NCBI RefSeq assembly: GCF_018271995.1
Contig: NZ_JAGUCO010000024.1
Location: 16,674-80,673, forward strand
Direction: 5' to 3'
Length of the DNA: 64,000 nt
Source of the DNA: Carboxylicivirga linearis
GTDB taxonomy: Bacteria; Bacteroidota; Bacteroidia; Bacteroidales; Marinilabiliaceae
A program made the translations under genes and the position numbers. Position 1 is the stretch's first letter. Each line of letters starts with the position of its first letter. The notes under the pieces were generated by a model that was not told where the DNA came from, made no database searches, and was given only the letters and a program-made list of their open reading frames with translations. This document shows positions 15,892 through 25,348 of this stretch, one piece after another.

Positions 15892-17346
15892 ATGGCCTCA
15901 TTTTTAAACTCACTTTTTGGAAGCAAATATCCTCAGACAGCTAAATACGAAGCTGAACAGGAAAAATTAAAAAGCGATTATCAACGCTTAATCGACTTTG
16001 AAAATTCTAGTAACTATAATAGATTTAAAGAATTAGACACACTCGTTCATTCTGGCGACTTTATTAAAAAAGTAGAGCAGCTAAAGAGCGAAAAGTTTAA
16101 GGATACACCTGAATACAGAAAGTTAAAGGATTTTGAATCTTTAAGAAAGTCTAGCGATTTAAAGAAGTATTTTAAATATAAAGCCTCTCATAATCCTGAA
16201 AGAATTAACTCCATTGCTCAATCAGACATCTTAAAACAGTACAGCGAAATTAAAAAATGGATTGATAGCGCTGAATTCAGAGAAGCAAAGAGCAAAAAGG
16301 ACTACAAAAAATCAGAAGCTTATACAAAATTCAAGGAGTTTAAAAGTCTTCAAAAGGATTCAGACATCAAGTTCTATTATAAAGAAACCAACAAGGCCAT
16401 TTATAAGAACTTTATCAATATTGATAATTCAGAAAGACTGGCAACCTTTGAAAGTTTAAAAGAAGAGGTTGAATCAGCTGATTTCATCGCTTTCAAGAAA
16501 GATCTTGAAGATCCTAAACGTTTTGCAAAATCAAAGGAACATGCGCTAATTTCGGAATATGAAGACATCAAGAAAACACCGGAATTTAAATGGTTCGAGA
16601 AAATTAAGAATAAAGATTTATTTAAAGAAATAGATAAGTGGCAAGTAACATTTGAAGATGATTTTGACAGTGCTCAAATCGATCAGAACAAATGGATTAA
16701 TGGCTATTATTGGGGAAAAGCTCTTTTAAACGATGTATATGTACTAAAAGATGAAAAGCAATTTTTTAGCGATTCAAATATACAATTAAGAGATAGTGTA
16801 GCTCATTTAACCACCAAAGAAGGTAAAATAAAAGGTAAAGTATGGGATGACAAATTAGGATTTGTACCAAAAGAATTCAATTTCTCATCAGCATTAATTA
16901 GCACAGGACAAAGTTTTCGTCAGCTTTACGGTAAGTTTGAAGCTAAAGTGAAGGTTAATGACTCTTCTCCTTTAAATCATGCATTCTGGATGGTTGGTGA
17001 AAGCATTGCCCCTCAAATAGACATTTTTAGATTTGCTGAAGGAGGCGCTAAAAATTTCAAAGCTGGTAGTCACACCATCGACAACAGCAATAATGCTTTA
17101 CACAATGTTACAACCGTTAATGGCGTAAAATTCGATTCAGACTATTATATCTATGGTTTGGAATGGAGCAAAGACAAACTTACGTGGACTGTAAATGGGG
17201 TTACTGTGCACGAACAAACTAAAAACATACCTCAACACCCCATGTACCTTGTTTTTAGCTCTCATCTGCTTAAGGATGTAGAGAAAATTAATTTACCATC
17301 AGCATTAAGTGTTGACTGGATAAGATGCTATCAACAAAGAGCCTAA
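15892..17346 (+). CDS. GH16-like protein with N-terminal helical repeats and lost catalytic motif
   Basis: 484 aa, no signal peptide, so cytoplasmic or exported by an unknown route. Residues about 40-245 contain five or six charged, helical units of 30-38 residues with a loose pattern E-Y-x-K-F-x-E-x3-L-x2-S-x-D-F. From Trp250 the sequence follows a GH16 jelly-roll: FEDDFDSAQIDQNKW, YGKFEAKVKV near 350, NHAFWMVG near 363. The family active-site motif ExDxxE reads Gln375-Ile-Asp377-Ile-Phe-Arg380, so the nucleophile Glu is Gln and the acid/base Glu is displaced or gone. Family knowledge predicts no normal hydrolysis; a carbohydrate-binding or structural role is possible (inference). It stands alone between a palindrome-bearing upstream region and a terminator. 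Confidence 0.8.
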   Translation: MASFLNSLFGSKYPQTAKYEAEQEKLKSDYQRLIDFENSSNYNRFKELDTLVHSGDFIKKVEQLKSEKFKDTPEYRKLKDFESLRKSSDLKKYFKYKASHNPERINSIAQSDILKQYSEIKKWIDSAEFREAKSKKDYKKSEAYTKFKEFKSLQKDSDIKFYYKETNKAIYKNFINIDNSERLATFESLKEEVESADFIAFKKDLEDPKRFAKSKEHALISEYEDIKKTPEFKWFEKIKNKDLFKEIDKWQVTFEDDFDSAQIDQNKWINGYYWGKALLNDVYVLKDEKQFFSDSNIQLRDSVAHLTTKEGKIKGKVWDDKLGFVPKEFNFSSALISTGQSFRQLYGKFEAKVKVNDSSPLNHAFWMVGESIAPQIDIFRFAEGGAKNFKAGSHTIDNSNNALHNVTTVNGVKFDSDYYIYGLEWSKDKLTWTVNGVTVHEQTKNIPQHPMYLVFSSHLLKDVEKINLPSALSVDWIRCYQQRA

Positions 17347-17361
17347 ATATTTTAGCACAAT

Positions 17362-17398
17362 AAAAAACGGGATTGAATTTCATCAATCCCGTTTTTTT
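17362..17398. terminator. Bidirectional terminator between convergent genes
   Basis: 15-bp perfect stem AAAAAACGGGATTGA / TCAATCCCGTTTTTT with a 6-nt loop and T runs on both sides. Ends the GH16-like gene and, on the other strand, the gene stopping at 17398. Confidence 0.9.
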
Positions 17399-18534
17399 TA
17401 TTCTTTCGGTAAAGTAAACCGATTCCAAAAACTGTCATCGGTTTGCTGAGTCGTATAATAAGATCTACCTTTTATTTGTGTATCCATTTCAGAACGATAG
17501 TCATAATTTACCCAAATCATATCTATCGTTGTAGATCCGGAACCTGAATATTCTATTTTACTAAGTGCATATTTATTATCTATAGCTTTTCGGTAACTTG
17601 TATTAACCTTATAACTATACTCCCCACTACTACTTACTAAACCTGACGCTCGGCCAGCATGATGATAACCTTTACTTACCACTTCTAACTCATTTCGAAG
17701 AATTGCATAATCAACCGAGGATATATAAACAACTCCTATATATGAAATCACCTGTTCATCTCCTGTGGCAGCAAAATCGGGTTTAGAAAGGCTATATTTT
17801 ATTACCCACACAGAATCTTTGGGAGAACTATCGTTTTTAACTAATTCCAGGTCGAATTGATCTACCACATCAGCATCCAACACATTCCCCCTAACTCTTA
17901 CAATATCAAATTCCAAAACATCATCAGCTCTGAGCATCCCTTTCTTTAAAGGTTTTTGTTCAAAATTCCTTCGAACTTCCTTTACTTTATAGTCACGCTT
18001 CTGGTAGGCATTATTATAACTTCTGTCTCCATACCCCGAAGCATCTGCATAATCCAATGCCACTTCAGTTTTCTGGCTTTTACTAACTGTTTGAGAAAAA
18101 TAAACATTGGAAGCATATGCCTGCATGTAATTATCTGAAATCATATTGGCAGCTGTCTTTAAAATACCGTACAACCGCTTTGATTCTGCCATCACCTCAA
18201 CCTGATCAATTCCATAGCTTTGTTGGATAAGTTTCACATTAACACCAATCTCATCTATTAAATCTCCTACCCTTAATTCTTTTGGTTGATAACCGACTGC
18301 AGAAATCCTTACCGGGTAACTTCTAAATTCTTCACTAATGGTAAGTTCGAAGCCTCCATTAAAATCGGAAGCTGTTCCCATAAACGATCCTACAATACCA
18401 ATATTAGCAAACTCAACAGGTTGATTGGTTTCTGCATCCAACACCTTACCTTTTATGGTTATATTCTGAGAAAAAACTGTTCCGCTTACAAATAACATGA
18501 ACAGTAAGACGACTTTTAAAATTCGAATTTGCAT
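17398..18534 (-). CDS. Exported protein with carboxypeptidase regulatory-like (CarboxypepD_reg) domain
   Basis: 378 aa; signal peptide ends near TVFSQ (residue 23). Residues 25-110 form the beta-sandwich regulatory-like domain seen at the N-terminus of many Bacteroidota outer-membrane proteins: ITIKGKVLDAETNQPVEFA, then GTASDFNGGFEL and VRISAVGYQPKEL. The remaining 260 residues are beta-rich without a named domain; there is no plug or receptor barrel, so it is not a TonB receptor. Probably a periplasmic or surface-associated protein. It is divergent from the coiled-coil lipoprotein gene, whose promoter overlaps its first codons. Confidence 0.75.
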   Translation of the reverse strand: MQIRILKVVLLFMLFVSGTVFSQNITIKGKVLDAETNQPVEFANIGIVGSFMGTASDFNGGFELTISEEFRSYPVRISAVGYQPKELRVGDLIDEIGVNVKLIQQSYGIDQVEVMAESKRLYGILKTAANMISDNYMQAYASNVYFSQTVSKSQKTEVALDYADASGYGDRSYNNAYQKRDYKVKEVRRNFEQKPLKKGMLRADDVLEFDIVRVRGNVLDADVVDQFDLELVKNDSSPKDSVWVIKYSLSKPDFAATGDEQVISYIGVVYISSVDYAILRNELEVVSKGYHHAGRASGLVSSSGEYSYKVNTSYRKAIDNKYALSKIEYSGSGSTTIDMIWVNYDYRSEMDTQIKGRSYYTTQQTDDSFWNRFTLPKE

Positions 18535-18557
18535 TGTAGAAGTTTTTTATAATTTTG
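18528..18557 (+). promoter_or_regulatory. Promoter of the coiled-coil lipoprotein gene
   Basis: TTTG at 18528-18531, an 18-bp spacer and TAATTTTG at 18550-18557 (exact TAnnTTTG), 32 bp before the start codon. It overlaps the start of the divergent gene at 18534. Confidence 0.65.
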
Positions 18558-18589
18558 ATAAAATTAAAAATCATTTTTAAAGTCTGGCC

Positions 18590-19309
18590 ATGATTAAGAA
18601 CATTTTCATATTACTCGCTATTTCTCTAACATTAAATTCATGCATTGTTTCAAAAAAGAAATACGAAGCTTTAATGCTTGAGAAAAATGAATTAGCAGAT
18701 GAATTAACTGAAAAAAAGAAAGAAAATAAGGCATTACAAAGTGACTTGAATCAAGCCATTGATGATTTTGAAGAGATTAAGACAGATTTTGGAAAAAGCA
18801 ATTCACTTCGATCGGATGAGATTGCTGATTTGATGATAAAGGTTACACAATTGGAAGATGAATCTTCTGAGTTAAATCAAAAACTAAAAGAAACCTTAGG
18901 TAAATTCAAAGCCAAGGAAAAGGCAGGGTATCTGGCCGAAGAAGAATTAAAAGGAACATTACAAACTATTACAACCCTAAAAAGAGACACGGCCAACCTT
19001 CAGTATTCAATAAAAATGGCCAAACAACGAAGCGAGGCTTTACAGGCAGAACTGGCCGCAACTAAAACTAAACTTACCGAATCAAACTCAAAGAAATACG
19101 AACTTTCAAAGGCCGTTGAAGCACAAGCAACTGAAGTAAAGGGTATGGAACAAAAATTGGTTAAAAGCCAACAAAACTTAACCGAAATATCAGATGCTTT
19201 TATTGAGCTTAGAAAAGAACTTCTTTCTGCAAAATCCAATAACAAAGCCATTGATCCCAATCAAAACAAATACATCAACCGTATAGCCAAATTATTGGGA
19301 CATTACTAA
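18590..19309 (+). CDS. Coiled-coil lipoprotein
   Basis: 239 aa. A short signal peptide ends in the lipobox LNSC (Cys18). Residues 22-225 are almost entirely heptad-patterned coiled coil rich in Lys, Glu and Leu. The CIVSKKKYEALMLEKNEL start resembles the N-terminal half of Bacteroidota OmpA-like lipoproteins, but the peptidoglycan-binding OmpA domain is absent here; the protein ends with NKYINRIAKLLGHY. It may be a truncated or specialised relative acting as a periplasmic spacer anchored in the outer membrane. Function not known. Confidence 0.75.
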   Translation: MIKNIFILLAISLTLNSCIVSKKKYEALMLEKNELADELTEKKKENKALQSDLNQAIDDFEEIKTDFGKSNSLRSDEIADLMIKVTQLEDESSELNQKLKETLGKFKAKEKAGYLAEEELKGTLQTITTLKRDTANLQYSIKMAKQRSEALQAELAATKTKLTESNSKKYELSKAVEAQATEVKGMEQKLVKSQQNLTEISDAFIELRKELLSAKSNNKAIDPNQNKYINRIAKLLGHY

Positions 19310-19422
19310 AACCAGACTATTAAAAAATACAATTGGATTCGGATTAAAATGATAATTAGTTGTTCATTCTCAAAACGCAGTAATCAAACTTAAGCCTTAG
19401 TGAATAAATAACGTTTAGAAAA

Positions 19423-21201
19423 TTAAAAATACATATAGCTTAAAACAGCTACTGTCACTATCATGTAGAGTACTGTTAGTGGGAAACCTATCTTAAAGAA
19501 ATCCTTAAAGTTATATCCACCCGGACCATAAACCATTAAGTTAGTCTGATAACCTATAGGTGTTAAAAAATTAGCTGCTGCTCCAAATGAAACAATCAAA
19601 ATAAAAGGCATTGGATCTAATCCCAGGTTTTTAGCGGCTGTAATTGATATAGGGAATACGATAGCTACAGCTGCCTTATTTGTTATGTAAGCTGCCAGTA
19701 CTGAGGTGATCAAAAAGATACCAATCAATAAAGATATCCTTCCTAACGGCAGAAATACCGATATTACAAAGTTTGCAATCATATCAGCCACACCCGTTTT
19801 CATCATAGCAGTTCCTAAGGCCAACGATAGTGCGATAATCACAGCAAGATTATAATCAATACTTTTCGGCAAGTCTTTAGCTGATACTACTCGTAGTATG
19901 TTAATTGCCGCCAGCACTATTAATAGTCCAATGAAAAGAGGCACCAACTTTACTGCAGCTAAAAAGATTGCTAATAATGTACCTCCAAATAAAACCCATA
20001 TTTTATAACGTTCAGGCTTTCTTAATTCTTTCACCCTAGAAATAACATAGAAGTCAATCTGGTTTTGTATATGACTGGTAAAATTTTCTCCAGCCAGTAA
20101 TAACAATACGTCACCTGCCTTAAGTTTAATCTCCTCAATAGCACCTGTTATTCTCTCTCCATTACGATGAATAGCCAACAAAGCAGAATCGTATCTACCC
20201 CTGAAATATATTTCCTTTATCTGTTTTGTTATCAATGAACTATTATGTGAAATCACAATTTCAACAATCTGCGATCGCTTCAATTTTGACATCATTCCAA
20301 CAGAAGGTACAGTTAAATCGCTATTATCAGAAAGCAAACTTGCAATATTATTATTATCCCCGGCAAATCGCAATAAATCACCTTCCCGTAATATAAATTT
20401 ATCTTTTAGAATTTGTATGATTTGCTTACCTCTGATTACTTCAACCAACAACAGTCCATACTGCCCATTCAGATCAGCATCTTTTAATGATTTACCAATC
20501 AACTTCGAATTCTTTCTCACTTCCGCTTCAACCAGGTATTTCCTCTCTGACTCCTTAAAATCTTCAATTGCAGTGCTTCTATCAGGTAATAACCTATAGC
20601 TAAATATGTACAGATACAAAAATCCTACAACCAGCATCGGAAAACCCACCCAGAAAAAGTCAAACATCTCCAAAGGTCGAAGTCCTGGCATAATATCCTG
20701 ATCGGTTACCATTCCTCCCACAATAAGGTTGGTAGAAGTACCTATTAATGTTACGCAACCTCCTAAAATAGCCGCATAAGATAAGGGTATTAATAACTTA
20801 GAAGAGGACACTCCATTCCGCTTACTCCATTGATGCACATAGGGCATCATGACTGCCACCAAAGGGGTGTTATTTAAAAATGCAGAAAAACCGCCAACCC
20901 ATAACATCATCCTTCCAAGAAAACTTCGATAGGTTGAGGAGACAGGAAATATGCGGGCAAAGAATATTTCGATAACAGACGTCTGACGAATAGCATCCCC
21001 CAATAACAACAGCATGATAATTACAGCAATCTGTTCATTAGCAAATCCAGCTAATATCTCCGCTGGTGTTAGAATCTTAAAAATTCCTAAAACCATCACA
21101 GCAACGAAAAATGTGAATGCTGCACCCATTATTTCCTTGTATAGCGATACAAGAATAAATGCAATAACCACAAATACTATAATCACATCAAAATATTGCA
21201 T
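19423..21201 (-). CDS. SLC13/DASS-type anion permease with two RCK_C (TrkA-C) domains
   Basis: 592 aa. Around ten or more hydrophobic segments lie in two blocks (residues about 1-210 and 400-592) separated by a soluble region (about 225-395) with two TrkA-C-like units: KLIGKSLKDADLNGQYGLLLVEVIR and LITKQIKEIYFRGRYDSALLAIHR. NNTPLVAVMMPYV (near 110) and GTSTNLIVGGMV (near 155) are typical of the CitMHS/SLC13 superfamily. Such transporters move sulfate, dicarboxylates or similar anions, often with Na+. The substrate is not determinable. Inner membrane. It is divergent from the U32 gene. Confidence 0.85.
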   Translation of the reverse strand: MQYFDVIIVFVVIAFILVSLYKEIMGAAFTFFVAVMVLGIFKILTPAEILAGFANEQIAVIIMLLLLGDAIRQTSVIEIFFARIFPVSSTYRSFLGRMMLWVGGFSAFLNNTPLVAVMMPYVHQWSKRNGVSSSKLLIPLSYAAILGGCVTLIGTSTNLIVGGMVTDQDIMPGLRPLEMFDFFWVGFPMLVVGFLYLYIFSYRLLPDRSTAIEDFKESERKYLVEAEVRKNSKLIGKSLKDADLNGQYGLLLVEVIRGKQIIQILKDKFILREGDLLRFAGDNNNIASLLSDNSDLTVPSVGMMSKLKRSQIVEIVISHNSSLITKQIKEIYFRGRYDSALLAIHRNGERITGAIEEIKLKAGDVLLLLAGENFTSHIQNQIDFYVISRVKELRKPERYKIWVLFGGTLLAIFLAAVKLVPLFIGLLIVLAAINILRVVSAKDLPKSIDYNLAVIIALSLALGTAMMKTGVADMIANFVISVFLPLGRISLLIGIFLITSVLAAYITNKAAVAIVFPISITAAKNLGLDPMPFILIVSFGAAANFLTPIGYQTNLMVYGPGGYNFKDFFKIGFPLTVLYMIVTVAVLSYMYF

Positions 21202-21204
21202 GCG

Positions 21205-21233
21205 TTGGAGGTCAAATAAATATGCTATTTTTG
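21205..21233 (+). promoter_or_regulatory. Promoter of the U32 gene
   Basis: TTG at 21205-21207, an 18-bp spacer and TATTTTTG at 21226-21233 (exact TAnnTTTG), leaving an untranslated leader of roughly 85 nt. Confidence 0.6.
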
Positions 21234-21326
21234 CGCTGTTGCAGACAAATCTGCCATTAACAAAAATAGAAATTATAAATTAATTACCGAATTTTTCAAT
21301 GATTTGGTCTGCTGATATCATTGTCG

Positions 21327-23159
21327 ATGAATATAAACAAAAGACATATTGAACTATTATCACCCGCTAAAAATTTGGAGTGCGGTTTGGCTGCCATTAA
21401 TAATGGAGCGGATGCTGTTTACATTGGAGGTCCGGGATTTGGAGCCAGAAAACAGGCAGGTAACTCATTAGAAGACATTGAGAAATTAATCAAGCATGCC
21501 CATTTATTCAATGCCAAAATATACATAACGCTTAATACCGTTTTAAAGGACAGTGAGATTGAGGAAGCTAACCAATTAATTCATTCGCTTTATAAAATTG
21601 GAGCTGATGCTGTAATCATTCAGGATATGGGATTGTTGGAAACAGACCTTCCTCCTATTCCCATTCATGCCAGCACGCAAACTGATAATCGAACCGTTGA
21701 GAAAGTTCAATTTCTTGAGAAAGCAGGATTCGATCAGGTTGTGTTAGCTCGCGAGTTGTCTGTCAATCAGATCAAAAATATCAGCTCGCAAACACAGGTT
21801 CCACTTGAGTATTTCATTCATGGGGCATTATGTGTATGTTATAGTGGTCAATGTTATATGAGCGCATCAATTAACGGACGCAGTGCCAACCGTGGTGAGT
21901 GTGCTCAACCCTGCCGATTAAAATATTCGTTAAAAGATAAAGATGGTAACCTATTATATAAAGACAAACACCTTCTTTCGCTCAAAGACTTAAACCAAAC
22001 ACCTAACCTCGAAGAATTAATTGATGCCGGCATTACCTCTTTTAAGATTGAAGGCCGTTTAAAGTCGAAAGATTATGTTGCCAATGTGACGGCTCATTAC
22101 AGAAAAGAGTTAGATCGAATAATGGCCAAACGAACGGATATTAATAAAGCATCATCCGGAAACATATTAACCAGCTTTACACCTGCACCTGATAAGAGTT
22201 TTAACCGTAGTTTTACCGAATACTTTCTGCACGATAGAGATGACAAGGTTTGGTCGATTGATACACCTAAAGCTTTGGGTGAATATATCGGAAAAATTAG
22301 TAAAGTTGGTAAAGATTTCTTTACGATTGATGGATCGACTAGAATTGCGAATGGCGATGGACTTTGTTTCTTCGATCAGTATAAAAATCTGGTAGGTGTT
22401 CGTGTAAATACCAGTAATGGAAATAAGATTTTTTCAAATCAGACTAAAGGGTTAAAGCAAGGCACAGATATTTATCGCAACAACGATGTGGCTTTTCAAC
22501 AAGCCATTTCAAAAAAAGAAAGCGAAAGAAAAATAGCACTTGATCTTATATTGGAAGAGACTGAAGAAGTACTGAAATTAACCTTAATTGATGAAGACGG
22601 AATAAGCTCATCCAGTTTTAAGGAGTTAAGCGAGAAAGAAGTAGCTCAAAACAAAGAGCGCTTGGCGAGCCAAACAGAAAAGCAATTGAGTAAACTTGGA
22701 AACACGCCTTACGTTGCTCAATCAATTCAGATGAATCACAAATACTATTGGTTTGTTCCCGCAGCCATACTCAATGAACTGCGCAGATCAGCTATTGAGA
22801 ACCACACCAATCTCCGCCTTCAATCATATCAACCTAAAAATATAGAGTTTAAAAAGACAGACCATCCGTTTATTAAAACAGAGCTTGATTTTAAAGCAAA
22901 TATTACTAATCAGCTGGCCAAACAATTTTATGAACGTCATGGTGTAACGCAGTTGGATTGGGGATTTGAAAAACAAGCTATTAAAAACAATGTAGAAGTG
23001 ATGACGACCAAACATTGCTTATTATACATGACTAATAAATGCCTGAAGTTTCATCCGGAGGCAAGAAAATATTTACCTCTAACACTGTTTAACAAACAAG
23101 ATACATACAAACTTCAATTCGATTGTAAAGCTTGTGAGATGCATATTATTAAGAAATAA
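21327..23159 (+). CDS. U32 family protein (RlhA/TrhP-like peptidase-family hydroxylase)
   Basis: 611 codons including stop from ATG 21327; a TTG two codons upstream (21321) is possible. Residues 5-300 form the TIM-barrel U32 domain: ELLSPAKNLECGLAAINNGADAVYIGGP at the N-terminus and the cysteine-rich signature CVCYSGQCYMSA ... ANRGECAQPCRLKY near 170-200. The C-terminal half is longer than in plain U32 proteins and ends with further Cys residues (KACEMHI), as in RlhA-type proteins. Characterised relatives hydroxylate tRNA uridine-34 or 23S rRNA cytidine using an Fe-S cluster and prephenate; the family name peptidase is historical. Which RNA is modified here is open. Confidence 0.88.
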   Translation: MNINKRHIELLSPAKNLECGLAAINNGADAVYIGGPGFGARKQAGNSLEDIEKLIKHAHLFNAKIYITLNTVLKDSEIEEANQLIHSLYKIGADAVIIQDMGLLETDLPPIPIHASTQTDNRTVEKVQFLEKAGFDQVVLARELSVNQIKNISSQTQVPLEYFIHGALCVCYSGQCYMSASINGRSANRGECAQPCRLKYSLKDKDGNLLYKDKHLLSLKDLNQTPNLEELIDAGITSFKIEGRLKSKDYVANVTAHYRKELDRIMAKRTDINKASSGNILTSFTPAPDKSFNRSFTEYFLHDRDDKVWSIDTPKALGEYIGKISKVGKDFFTIDGSTRIANGDGLCFFDQYKNLVGVRVNTSNGNKIFSNQTKGLKQGTDIYRNNDVAFQQAISKKESERKIALDLILEETEEVLKLTLIDEDGISSSSFKELSEKEVAQNKERLASQTEKQLSKLGNTPYVAQSIQMNHKYYWFVPAAILNELRRSAIENHTNLRLQSYQPKNIEFKKTDHPFIKTELDFKANITNQLAKQFYERHGVTQLDWGFEKQAIKNNVEVMTTKHCLLYMTNKCLKFHPEARKYLPLTLFNKQDTYKLQFDCKACEMHIIKK

Positions 23160-23215
23160 CTAATAATTAATCATCAACTTAAAGCATCAAACAGGAATTC
23201 TTCAATAACACAGGC

Positions 23216-23261
23216 CACCAATAACACAAATATCAGAATCTAATAATATGTGTTATTGGTG
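23216..23261. repeat. Perfect 13-bp inverted repeat between convergent genes
   Basis: CACCAATAACACA (23216-23228) and TGTGTTATTGGTG (23249-23261) with a 20-nt loop, between the stops of the U32 gene and the TonB-dependent receptor. It has no U tract; possible terminator for either strand or mRNA 3' structure. Confidence 0.6.
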
Positions 23262-23271
23262 AGATCACGTA

Positions 23272-25314
23272 TTACCAATCAAGGCTCACTTGAACACCTG
23301 CTTTAATCCACCTTCCGGGCTGCGGTACATTTCCTAAATCGTAATAAGTATTATCAAATAAGTTACTGGCATCAACATATACTTTATACTTCGCTTCATT
23401 CCATTGCAAACGCATATCGGTCAACCAAAACGGTTGATAATCTGTAGCTACTTCTTCTCCTGTTTCTAAATACTTCTGATATCCACCTTCACGATCCTGC
23501 CACTGTACATTAACACCTGCTGTAAGTTTTTTCAATATTTGAAAATTAGCAGCCACATTAAATTTATGCTTTAAATAATCCAATACGTAAACCGATTCAT
23601 AATCATCCGGAGCATTTTTATCCTGATCAATAAAAGCATATCCAAAATCGATAGAAGTAAGAGGTGATGAAGCAGCCAACTCTTTTACATTTACTCGTCC
23701 TTGAAAAGTTAACCCATAACTATCCATATCCGATAAGTTGCGGGTTTGATACTCTACTTCACCTTCCAAACGTCCCCAATCAATCAGATTTTCCGACTGA
23801 CGATAATAAGCACTTACCTGACCACTAAACCAATCATTCAGATATTTAACTCCTCCTTCGTATGTCAATGCTTCTTCTGGTTTTAAATCAGGATTACCAA
23901 TATTGGTTGGGCCATCGTAAAACAAATCAGTAAATGTAGGCAGACGCAACGATTTGTTTACACTACCAAATAGCTTCACATTATTAGAAGCCCAATAACT
24001 CACATCTACTCCCGGGAAGAAATCTACCCCAATACCTAAAGACGAATTCCAATTCATTAACACACCCGCTGAAACAGAGAACTTATTATAATTGTATACA
24101 TGCTCCAAAAAGGTTGACATGTTGGTTCTCTCATAAAACTTTGTAAACTGGGCATCTTCACCGGGTACGTCAATAGGTTCTTCCATATCAACTCCAATAT
24201 TATTACTCCATATATTCTCACCTCGCAACTCACCTCCAAAAGATGTTTTACCCAATTTCCATGGAATAACAGCATTTACATTGGCTCCGTATACATCTGT
24301 GAGATGATAATTGTGAGTAGTATACCAGCTGGGTGCTTCATTTCGAAATAGCTCAAAACGATCCTGATGGCGTCTCCAATACAAAGCAGGAGTAATCTTC
24401 ACCTTTGTTCCGGTTGTCATTTTAACAGAGGCAAAAGTTGTTTTATTCTGTTCAAACTGCTCTGGATATTTGGGTGTATAAAAGGCATTGGCTCCGTATT
24501 CTTTATCATTATAACCGACCTGAAAGTCTATTTTCTCAGTTCCCAAATCCAATAAGCCTTGGTAGAAAATACTATGGTTTTTAAAATCGGTATTATCGAT
24601 ATAACCGTCGCTGTTTGCCACATTAGCTGCCGCATAGCTTTTTAGTTTTCCTGTTTTGATGGTGGTATTTGCTGCCACATTATACAAACCATTCTGCCCG
24701 GCCATAGCATTAACTGTGGCATTATTGGTAGATTTCGATCCCGTAACAAAGTTAATAGCTCCACTAAAGGCACCGGGCCCGTAGACACGCGCTCCTGGTC
24801 CTTCCAAAATTTCAACACTCTCGATACTTTGCATATCAACCGGCAGGTTCAGACTTAAATGACCAGTTTGAGGATCAGTAACATTAATACCATTGAAAAG
24901 TATCATTACCTGATCAAACGAACCTCCACGAATACTCACATCGGCCTGAACACCCAAAGGGCCTCGCTGACGTACATCCACATTCATGGCATATCGTAGT
25001 AAATCCTGAACACTGTAAACAGGTAGTTTTTCAATTTCTTTCCGACTGATCACATGGAGTATTCGCCCCACTTCGGAATAGACGGCCGTTGAGCGACGAG
25101 CACTCACCTCCACCTCTTCGAGACTAATTTTCTTATTAATGGACAATGAATCAGTCTGAGCAATAGTTTGCTTAAAACCAAACCAACTAAGATATACAGC
25201 CAGCATGGTTCCGATGCGCACCACTTTATGAAGACTATTAAATGCGGCGTAGTTAACACCTTGCCATTGCTTAAACGAGATTACTGAATTTTTTATGTAC
25301 TCTATTTTTTTCAT
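23272..25314 (-). CDS. TonB-dependent outer-membrane receptor (BtuB-like), biotin locus
   Basis: 680 aa. The N-terminus is unusually long before the signal segment and carries YAAFNSLHKVVRIG, a motif also found in the small protein at 26308. A TonB-box-like stretch (LEEVEVSARR) precedes the plug (about 65-190: EIEKLPVYSVQDLLRYAMNV, IRGGSFDQVMILFNGI, VEILEGPGARVYGPGAFSGA). The rest is a 22-strand-type barrel ending in AGVQVSLDW. It belongs to the BtuB/cobalamin-like branch by plug sequence. Its position 34 bp after bioB suggests uptake of biotin or a precursor (inference). Confidence 0.88.
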   Translation of the reverse strand: MKKIEYIKNSVISFKQWQGVNYAAFNSLHKVVRIGTMLAVYLSWFGFKQTIAQTDSLSINKKISLEEVEVSARRSTAVYSEVGRILHVISRKEIEKLPVYSVQDLLRYAMNVDVRQRGPLGVQADVSIRGGSFDQVMILFNGINVTDPQTGHLSLNLPVDMQSIESVEILEGPGARVYGPGAFSGAINFVTGSKSTNNATVNAMAGQNGLYNVAANTTIKTGKLKSYAAANVANSDGYIDNTDFKNHSIFYQGLLDLGTEKIDFQVGYNDKEYGANAFYTPKYPEQFEQNKTTFASVKMTTGTKVKITPALYWRRHQDRFELFRNEAPSWYTTHNYHLTDVYGANVNAVIPWKLGKTSFGGELRGENIWSNNIGVDMEEPIDVPGEDAQFTKFYERTNMSTFLEHVYNYNKFSVSAGVLMNWNSSLGIGVDFFPGVDVSYWASNNVKLFGSVNKSLRLPTFTDLFYDGPTNIGNPDLKPEEALTYEGGVKYLNDWFSGQVSAYYRQSENLIDWGRLEGEVEYQTRNLSDMDSYGLTFQGRVNVKELAASSPLTSIDFGYAFIDQDKNAPDDYESVYVLDYLKHKFNVAANFQILKKLTAGVNVQWQDREGGYQKYLETGEEVATDYQPFWLTDMRLQWNEAKYKVYVDASNLFDNTYYDLGNVPQPGRWIKAGVQVSLDW

Positions 25315-25348
25315 GTTTAATAATTGATATGTGTTTATATTATTAGTT

